From positions 1 to 8,929 of the forward strand of contig CAZDSS010000100.1 of NCBI GenBank assembly GCA_964508185.1: a stretch of DNA of 8,929 nucleotides, written 5' to 3'. The stretch is from CAZDSS01 sp964508185. Lineage in GTDB: Bacteria > Pseudomonadota > Alphaproteobacteria > Sphingomonadales > Govanellaceae. Each line of letters opens with the position of its first letter. Position 1 is the stretch's first letter. The position numbers and the translations under genes are program-made. This document shows positions 4,325 through 8,929 of this stretch, piece by piece. The notes under the pieces were generated by a model. The model was not told the DNA's origin. It was given only the letters and a program-made list of their open reading frames with translations, and made no database searches.

Positions 4325-5680
4325 TCAGGCCGCCTTGCTCTGGTCGGCGACCGCCGACACGATATCATCGACGATCTTTTCCACAAGGGCCGGATCCTCG
4401 CCCTCGGCCATCACGCGGATCACGGGCTCGGTTCCCGACTTGCGGATGAGGATGCGGCCGGTGCCGTTCAGCCGGCTTTCGCCGGTGGCGATGGCATCCC
4501 GCACCAGGGGCGTATCCAGCGGCGACTTGCCGGGATCGAAGCGCACGCTTTTCAGGACCTGGGGCAGCGGCGTGAACAGGCGGCAGGCCTCGCTCACCGG
4601 CTTGCCCGCGCGCAGCACCACGGCAAGCACCTGCAGCGCGGCGATGGTGCCGTCGCCCGTGGTCGCGAAATCGCTGAGCACAATATGGCCCGACTGCTCG
4701 CCGCCCACATTGAAGCCCGCTTCGCGCATCTTCTCCACCACATAGCGGTCGCCCACCTTGGTGCGCACCATGTCGAGGCCGATGGACCTGATATAGCGCT
4801 CGAGCCCGAGATTGGACATGACGGTCGTGACGATGCCGCCGCCGCGGAGCTTCTCGGACACGTTCCAGTAATGGGCGATGAGCGCCATGAGCTGGTCGCC
4901 GTCCACGAGCTGGCCCTTCTCGTCGGCGATCAGCACGCGGTCGGCGTCACCATCGAGCGCGATGCCGATATGGGCGCCGTGAGCCACCACCTGCTCGCAG
5001 AAATAGGAGGGCTCCATGGTGCCGCAGCCCTTGTTGATGTTGGTGCCGTTGGGCGACACGCCGACCGGGATCACCTCGGCGCCGAGCTCCCACAGCACGG
5101 CGGGGGCGGCCTTGTAGGCGGCGCCGTTGGCGCAGTCCACCACGATCTTGAGGCCTTCGAGGCTCAGATGCTTTGGGAAGGTGTTCTTGGCGTATTCGAT
5201 ATAGCGGCCGACCGCATTGTCCAGGCGCTGGGCGCGGCCGAGCTTTTCCGCCGGCACCAGATGGTCGGCATAGCCGTTGTCCATGCGCGCCTCGATCTCG
5301 GCCTCGATCTCGTCCGAGAGCTTGTAGCCGTCGGGGCCAAAGAGCTTGATGCCATTGTCCTGATAGGGATTGTGCGACGCCGAGATCATGACGCCGAGAT
5401 CGGCGCGCAGGGAGCGCGTCAGCACGGCCACCGCGGGCGTCGGCATGGGGCCGACGAAGATCACGTCCATGCCCATGGAAATGAAGCCCGCGGCCAGCGC
5501 CGGCTCCAGCATGTATCCCGAAAGCCGCGTATCCTTGCCGATGACCACCCGGTGAGTATGGTCGCCGCGCTGGAACTGCTTGCCCGCGGCCATGCCGACC
5601 CGCATGGCCACCTCAGCCGTCATGGGCGCTACGTTCGCCCGGCCCCGAATGCCATCGGTTCCGAAATACTTCCGTGTCAT
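4325..5680 (-). CDS. glmM: Phosphoglucosamine mutase
   Basis: GlmM interconverts glucosamine-6-phosphate and glucosamine-1-phosphate on the route to UDP-GlcNAc for peptidoglycan and lipopolysaccharide, and is essential. The 451-residue product has all four domains of the phosphohexomutase family. The start reads RKYFGTDGIRG (3-13). The active-site loop MISASHNPYQDNGIK (98-112) contains the phosphoserine S102. The metal-binding loop is ALDGDADR (241-248), the sugar-binding loop is GGEQSGH (326-332), and the phosphate-binding loop is RKSGTEPVIRVM (413-424). The frame is open 35 codons further upstream, but the ATG at 5680 matches the family N-terminus. No strong Shine-Dalgarno is seen. The gene lies downstream of folP in the usual alphaproteobacterial direction, but is separated from it by the opposite-strand usp gene, so it needs its own promoter. 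Confidence 0.97.
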   Translation of the reverse strand: MTRKYFGTDGIRGRANVAPMTAEVAMRVGMAAGKQFQRGDHTHRVVIGKDTRLSGYMLEPALAAGFISMGMDVIFVGPMPTPAVAVLTRSLRADLGVMISASHNPYQDNGIKLFGPDGYKLSDEIEAEIEARMDNGYADHLVPAEKLGRAQRLDNAVGRYIEYAKNTFPKHLSLEGLKIVVDCANGAAYKAAPAVLWELGAEVIPVGVSPNGTNINKGCGTMEPSYFCEQVVAHGAHIGIALDGDADRVLIADEKGQLVDGDQLMALIAHYWNVSEKLRGGGIVTTVMSNLGLERYIRSIGLDMVRTKVGDRYVVEKMREAGFNVGGEQSGHIVLSDFATTGDGTIAALQVLAVVLRAGKPVSEACRLFTPLPQVLKSVRFDPGKSPLDTPLVRDAIATGESRLNGTGRILIRKSGTEPVIRVMAEGEDPALVEKIVDDIVSAVADQSKAA

Positions 5681-5705
5681 GGCTGTATCGTGTTCCCGAT
5701 CAGAA

Positions 5706-5722
5706 ACCGGGAAAATCCCGGT
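5706..5722. repeat. Perfect 7-bp inverted repeat upstream of glmM
   Basis: ACCGGGA (5706-5712) and TCCCGGT (5716-5722) are separated by AAA, 25 bp before the glmM start. On the minus strand it would fold as an RNA hairpin in the leader if transcription begins upstream of it. If the promoter with -10 at 5729-5724 is used, the start falls inside the repeat (about 5717), and the palindrome would act as a DNA operator instead. On the plus strand it resembles a short terminator followed by a T-containing tract. Confidence 0.45.
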
Positions 5723-5723
5723 G

Positions 5724-5752
5724 TTATTGCTTGTTTTTCCGGGGCCGTTCAA
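5724..5752 (-). promoter_or_regulatory. Candidate glmM promoter
   Basis: On the minus strand, TTGAAC (5752-5747) and CAATAA (5729-5724) are spaced 17 bp apart. The -35 matches consensus at four of six and the -10 is moderate. A possible alternative is TATGAT (5786-5781) with TTAATC (5809-5804), also 17 bp apart. Some promoter must lie here, because the usp gene on the other strand cuts glmM off from folP. Confidence 0.4.
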
Positions 5753-5785
5753 ATCGCGGCCCCGACCCGTGGAGGTGAAGATCAT

Positions 5786-5814
5786 ATAACTTCCGGCTCT
5801 TAAGATTAAGTTAT
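5786..5814. repeat. AT-rich inverted repeat in the glmM-usp intergenic region
   Basis: ATAACTT (5786-5792) is inverted as AAGTTAT (5808-5814), with CTTAAG in the 15-bp spacer. A second small palindrome, TCCGC-TTAAT-GCGGA, follows at 5821-5835. The stretch is the most AT-rich part of the window apart from the ArsR operator and lies between divergent genes. It therefore probably holds promoter or regulator sites for usp, glmM or both. No known box (FNR, heat shock or general-stress sigma) was recognised. Confidence 0.4.
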
Positions 5815-5835
5815 GTCTCGTCCGCTTAATGCGGA

Positions 5836-5989
5836 ATGAATGCTAGCGGACAGAAAAAGGCTCCCGCACGTGACAAAGTTGCGGCACGCCCTGCGCGATT
5901 TCACTTGTCCCCCGATCCCGCCTTGCAGTAACTCTTTGGCGCGCGCCGCGTTTTTGGAGTCGGGACCATGCAATCCGAGGGGACGGAAA
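5836..5989 (+). other. Upstream leader region of usp
   Basis: This is the rest of the 309-bp glmM-usp gap. The usp reading frame is open back to 5840, but that part shows none of the family's features and is treated as non-coding. A short GC stem (CGCG-CGC-CGCG, 5940-5950) is followed by TTTTT (5951-5955), resembling a weak intrinsic terminator or attenuator 35 bp before the gene. No confident plus-strand promoter hexamers were seen. Confidence 0.35.
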
Positions 5990-6859
5990 ATGAAAGTCAT
6001 TCTTACACCCATTTCCGGTGAGACCGCAGAGACCAGCGCCCTTGACTGCGGCCTTGATCTTGCGCGCCGCTTCGACGGCCTCATGAGGGCGATCCATGTG
6101 CGCGAGAACGCGCGGGACGCCCTGGCGCTTCATCCCGGGCTCCTGAAATCCCTGAGCCAGAAGGCCCGTCAGGAAGTGGCGAAGACCGCCGAAAGCGAAG
6201 CCGAAAAGGCGGCGCAGAAGGCCGAACAGCTTTTCAGCCGCTTCTGCGACGGACAGGGCGTCGTCATCACCCGTCGCCCGCGCCGCATCGACAAGCCGAC
6301 CGCTACCTGGGAAGTGAAGGGCGGAGATCCCCATCACGTGATCTCGATCGTCGGACGTCTCGCCGACCTCATCGTGATCGCGCGCCCGGGCCACAAGCTG
6401 GACGAGGATTCCGGCCGCTTCATCAAGGCCGCCCTGTTCGAGACGGGATCCCCCCTCCTCCTGGTGCCGCGGCGCAGGCAGGCGACCCTGGGCACACGCA
6501 TCACCATCGCCTGGGATTGCAGCATCGCCGCAAAACGCGCGGTCTTCGCCGCCCTGCCCCTTCTCGCGCAGGCGGAAGCGGTGCGGATCGTCAGCCTCGG
6601 ATCATTGCCGCGGCTCGGCCCCGTGGCGCGGGACCTTGCGGAATATCTCAACTTCCACGGCATCCGCTCGGACCTGGTTGTGCAGCGGGCGCCGCGGCCG
6701 ACGCCGGATGAGGCCCTGCTCGCCGCGATCCGCGACTTCGACAGCGATCTGGTGGTCATGGGGGCCTATACGCGAAGCCGCCTGCGTCAGCGCATCTTCG
6801 GCGGCTTCACCCGGACCATGCTGAACGAGAGCGGCCTCCCCGTGCTGTTCCACAACTAG
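5990..6859 (+). CDS. Universal stress protein with two tandem Usp domains
   Basis: This is a cytosolic UspA-superfamily protein of 289 residues, twice the length of a single Usp, and probably a stress-response nucleotide-binding or scaffold protein. Domain 1 (1-160) begins MKVILTPISGETAETSALDC and ends ADLIVIARPG...SPLLLVP. It contains a long charged Ala/Glu/Lys helix (about 52-85). Domain 2 (169-289) begins TRITIAWDCSIAAKRAVFAA and ends SDLVVMGAYTRSRLRQRIFG, then GFTRTMLNESGLPVLFHN. The nucleotide loop G-2x-G-9x-G-S/T is altered: the second glycine is T261, and domain 1 lacks the motif. ATP binding is therefore doubtful. The start is set by GAGGGG seven bases upstream. The gene sits opposite to its housekeeping neighbours, and its stop overlaps the folP stop. 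Confidence 0.9.
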   Translation: MKVILTPISGETAETSALDCGLDLARRFDGLMRAIHVRENARDALALHPGLLKSLSQKARQEVAKTAESEAEKAAQKAEQLFSRFCDGQGVVITRRPRRIDKPTATWEVKGGDPHHVISIVGRLADLIVIARPGHKLDEDSGRFIKAALFETGSPLLLVPRRRQATLGTRITIAWDCSIAAKRAVFAALPLLAQAEAVRIVSLGSLPRLGPVARDLAEYLNFHGIRSDLVVQRAPRPTPDEALLAAIRDFDSDLVVMGAYTRSRLRQRIFGGFTRTMLNESGLPVLFHN

Positions 6860-7971
6860 CGGTCGCCGCGAAGCGCCGCGGCGACGGCAAGGGCCTGCAC
6901 GGTCTCCGCAACGTCGTGAACGCGGATGATCTGCACGCCCTGCCGCGCCGCCTCCACCGCGACCGCGAGTGATCCGGGCAATCGTGCGGCCGGATCGGCG
7001 ATCCCCGTGATGCGGCCGATGAAGCTCTTGCGCGAGACGCCGAGCAGGATGGGGCAGCCGAGGCCGTGGAACAGGGCAAGGCCCCCAAGGAGGGCCAGAT
7101 TGTGCTCGAGCGTCTTGCCGAAGCCGATGCCGGGATCGACGACGATGCGGCTTCGCGGGATCCCCGCCCTTTCGGCGGCCGCGATGCGGCCCGCAAGGTA
7201 GTCGTGGACGTCGAGCAGCACGTCGTCATAGCGCGGATCGTCCTGCATGGTCTTGGGATCCCCCAGCGCATGCATGAGGATGACCGGCACGCCGAGCCGC
7301 GCGGCGACGCCGAGGGCTTGCGGGTCATGGGTCAGCGCGGAGACGTCGTTGATGATCTCAGCCCCCGCTTCGACCCCCGCCGCCATGGTCGCCGCGTTGC
7401 GGCTGTCGAGGGAGATTGCGGCCCCGAGCCCCGCCGCCTGCCGGATCACCGGCAGCACGCGGCGCTGCTCCTCATCCACCGGCACGGCATCCGATCCGGG
7501 ACGCGTGGATTCCCCGCCGATATCGAGAATGTCCGCCCCCGCCGCCGCCATGCGGCGCGCGGCGTCCAGCGCGCGGGCGGGGTCCAGATGCCGCCCGCCG
7601 TCCGAAAAGCTGTCCGGCGTCACGTTGACGATCCCCATCACCCGCATGGCCGAGAGATCGAGCTCCCGCCCGCCGGGAAGCGCGAGGGGCGGCCGCGGCG
7701 TCACGAGCCGGTCCCAGATGCGGGCGGCATCATCGCGCGCGGCCGGGGGCAATGGGTCAAGGACGGACGGCCATGCGCTGACGGGCACGATGCGGCGCGC
7801 GGCGTCCGTGGGTGAGCGGCGCAGGATCAGTTCGACGAAGGTGAAGGCGGCGGGGCCGCCCGCGAGCCAGGCGCCCTGCCCGGCCGCGACGGCGGCTGCC
7901 GCATCCTTGCCGTTCAGGAACGAGAGAGGGCGCAGGTAAACCTGCGCCCCGTCGGCTGGTCTGTCATTCAT
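6856..7971 (-). CDS. folP: Dihydropteroate synthase
   Basis: FolP joins para-aminobenzoate to the pterin pyrophosphate to make dihydropteroate in folate synthesis; it is the sulfonamide target. The TIM-barrel domain occupies about residues 110-371, with all signatures: MGIVNVTPDSFSDGG (112-126), DIGGESTRPGSDAVP (150-164), IINDVSA (206-212), ILMHALGDPKTMQ (231-243), IVVDPGIGFGK (276-286), GVSRKSFIGR (311-320) and IRVHDV (349-354). At 371 residues it is about 90-100 longer than the usual enzyme, because of an N-terminal extension (1-109) of unknown role. The ATG at 7971 is chosen because YLRPLSFLNG follows soon after and the ftsH stop is only 19 bp upstream; the ribosome site is weak. Translation may be coupled to ftsH. 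Its stop shares CTAG with the usp stop. Confidence 0.96.
   Translation of the reverse strand: MNDRPADGAQVYLRPLSFLNGKDAAAAVAAGQGAWLAGGPAAFTFVELILRRSPTDAARRIVPVSAWPSVLDPLPPAARDDAARIWDRLVTPRPPLALPGGRELDLSAMRVMGIVNVTPDSFSDGGRHLDPARALDAARRMAAAGADILDIGGESTRPGSDAVPVDEEQRRVLPVIRQAAGLGAAISLDSRNAATMAAGVEAGAEIINDVSALTHDPQALGVAARLGVPVILMHALGDPKTMQDDPRYDDVLLDVHDYLAGRIAAAERAGIPRSRIVVDPGIGFGKTLEHNLALLGGLALFHGLGCPILLGVSRKSFIGRITGIADPAARLPGSLAVAVEAARQGVQIIRVHDVAETVQALAVAAALRGDR
6862..6885. terminator. Perfect 9-bp hairpin just after the usp stop
   Basis: GTCGCCGCG (6862-6870) and CGCGGCGAC (6877-6885) pair perfectly around a six-base loop, starting three bases after the usp stop and lying inside the last codons of folP. 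There is no T-run. Given the shared stop codons, it is the only candidate signal for ending usp transcription. Confidence 0.45.
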
Positions 7972-7990
7972 GGGCAACGCGCCGCCGCGA

Positions 7991-8929
7991 TCAGGTTCCC
8001 GGCTGGGGCTCGGGCATGGGCCCGGGCTTGGAGCGGCCGGCCTGCGGCACGGTGGAGGCCCGCGGCTTGTCACCGCCCGAGGGGCGATTGTCCGCCGGCT
8101 CCGGCCGGTGGATCTGCTCGCCGCGGAGCAGCGCCTGGATCTCCTCGCCGCTCAGGGTCTCGTATTCGAGGAGCGCCTTGGCGATCTTGTGCAGGTCGTC
8201 GAGATGCTCGGTGATGATGCTGCGCGCCCGGTCATAGGCCTCGTCCACGAAGCGGCGGATCTCCTGGTCGATGAGCTTCGCCGTCTCGGGCGAGATGTTC
8301 TGCTGCCGGGCGACCGAATGGCCGAGGAACACCTCTTCCTGGTTCTCGCCGTACTCAAGCGGCCCGAGCTTCTCGCTGAAGCCGTAGCGGGTGACCATGG
8401 CGCGCGCGAGCCGCGTCGCGTGCGAGATGTCGGAGGATGCGCCGGACGTCACCTTGTCGCTGCCGAAGATCACCTCTTCCGCGACGCGACCGCCCATGGC
8501 GACCGCAAGGTCCGCTTCCATCTTCTCCTTGCTGTAGGAGATGTGGTCGCGTTCCGGCAGGCGCATGACCATGCCGAGCGCCCGCCCGCGGGGAATGATG
8601 GTGGCCTTGTGGATGGGGTCGGAGGCCGGGCAATGGAGGGCGACCAGCGCATGCCCGCCCTCGTGATAGGCGGTGAGGCGCTTTTCCTCTTCGGACATGA
8701 CCATGGAGCGCCGCTCGGCCCCCATCATCACCTTGTCCTTGGCCGCCTCGAATTCGGCCATGCTGACGAGCTTGCGGCCGCGCCGGGCAGCAAGGAGCGC
8801 CGCCTCGTTCACGAGGTTCGCGAGATCCGCGCCCGAGAAGCCGGGGGTGCCGCGGGCGATGATGCGGGCGTCCACATCGGGCGCGAGCGGCACCTTGCGC
8901 ATATGGACGCGCAGGATCTTCTCGCGGCC
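7991..8929 (-). CDS. ftsH: ATP-dependent zinc metalloprotease FtsH, C-terminal part (5' end outside the window)
   Basis: FtsH is the membrane-anchored AAA+ protease that removes misassembled membrane proteins and short-lived regulators. The 312 visible residues start at GREKILRVHMRKVPLAPDV, late in the ATPase domain, so the membrane segments, Walker motifs and arginine fingers are out of view. They include the AAA lid (FSGADLANLVNEAALLA, 31-47), the zinc site HEGGH (89-93; HEAGH in most bacteria) and the third ligand aspartate in TSGASSDI (D167). The helical protease domain follows, with LSGEEIQALLRGE (259-271). The last 40 or so residues are a Pro/Gly-rich disordered tail, which differs between species. 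The reading frame is intact to the edge. folP follows after 19 bp, probably in the same operon. Confidence 0.97.
   Translation of the reverse strand, partial: GREKILRVHMRKVPLAPDVDARIIARGTPGFSGADLANLVNEAALLAARRGRKLVSMAEFEAAKDKVMMGAERRSMVMSEEEKRLTAYHEGGHALVALHCPASDPIHKATIIPRGRALGMVMRLPERDHISYSKEKMEADLAVAMGGRVAEEVIFGSDKVTSGASSDISHATRLARAMVTRYGFSEKLGPLEYGENQEEVFLGHSVARQQNISPETAKLIDQEIRRFVDEAYDRARSIITEHLDDLHKIAKALLEYETLSGEEIQALLRGEQIHRPEPADNRPSGGDKPRASTVPQAGRSKPGPMPEPQPGT

Noticed and set aside
3507..4745. A 412-codon plus-strand frame opposite thiD and glmM
   Set aside because: It is antisense to two clear enzymes, rich in His/Arg/Asp from complementary codons, and has no recognisable domain or ribosome binding site.
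5681..5785. A longer glmM start at 5785
   Set aside because: GlmM proteins begin with the equivalent of RKYFGTDGIRG within a few residues of the start. The 35 extra codons would run across the promoter and palindrome.
4685..5803. A 372-codon plus-strand frame opposite glmM
   Set aside because: It is the antisense shadow of the glmM coding sequence; the composition is an artefact of reverse-complemented codons.
5840..5989. A 50-codon N-terminal extension of the universal stress protein
   Set aside because: The frame is open, but the family N-terminus is at 5990 with a good Shine-Dalgarno just before it, and the upstream residues show no domain character.
7972..8073. A longer folP start at 8073, inside ftsH
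   Set aside because: The extra residues are read out of frame from the Pro-rich ftsH tail and are low complexity; ATG 7971 just after the ftsH stop is more reasonable.

Overview
The window is G+C-rich DNA from a bacterial chromosome, most likely an alphaproteobacterium of the Hyphomicrobiales (Rhizobiales) type. The evidence is the alphaproteobacterial form of SerC preceded by what looks like the alphaproteobacterial serC leader RNA, the ftsH / folP / glmM neighbourhood, an FtsH with HEGGH in place of HEAGH, and regulators that appear to lack leaders. The genus cannot be named from sequence alone. There are no tRNA or rRNA genes, no CRISPR array and no insertion sequence. The ten protein genes recognised by family, plus one small ORF, fill nearly all of the window.

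Left part (1-1322): the 5' portion of serC (serine biosynthesis, minus strand) is cut by the window edge exactly at its PLP-binding lysine. Upstream of it are a two-hairpin leader and a clear sigma70-type promoter whose -35 box contains the stop codon of the next gene, a TetR-family repressor. A 19-bp near-perfect palindrome covers the repressor's own promoter.

Middle part (1323-3470): an accessory-looking module on the plus strand. A strongly folded region (1405-1489) could hide the Shine-Dalgarno of a 48-codon Arg-rich ORF, which is followed 39 bp later by a homocysteine S-methyltransferase family gene. It ends tail-to-tail against an ArsR-family regulator. That regulator is divergent from an SRPBCC/AHSA1 gene across a perfect 16-bp palindrome, giving a compact regulator-operator-target unit.

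Right part (3483-8929): a minus-strand housekeeping block reading ftsH (partial), folP, then glmM and thiD. It covers membrane proteolysis, folate synthesis, UDP-GlcNAc precursor synthesis and thiamine pyrimidine phosphorylation. It is interrupted between folP and glmM by a plus-strand gene for a two-domain universal stress protein. The stop codons of usp and folP overlap in a shared CTAG. The 309-bp gap between glmM and usp (5681-5989) is an AT-rich regulatory island with several inverted repeats.

No obvious new enzyme system is present. The most interesting unexplained item is the structured leader plus small ORF ahead of the homocysteine methyltransferase (1405-1642), followed by the two self-operator candidates and a recurring set of perfect GC-rich hairpins without U-tracts at gene ends.
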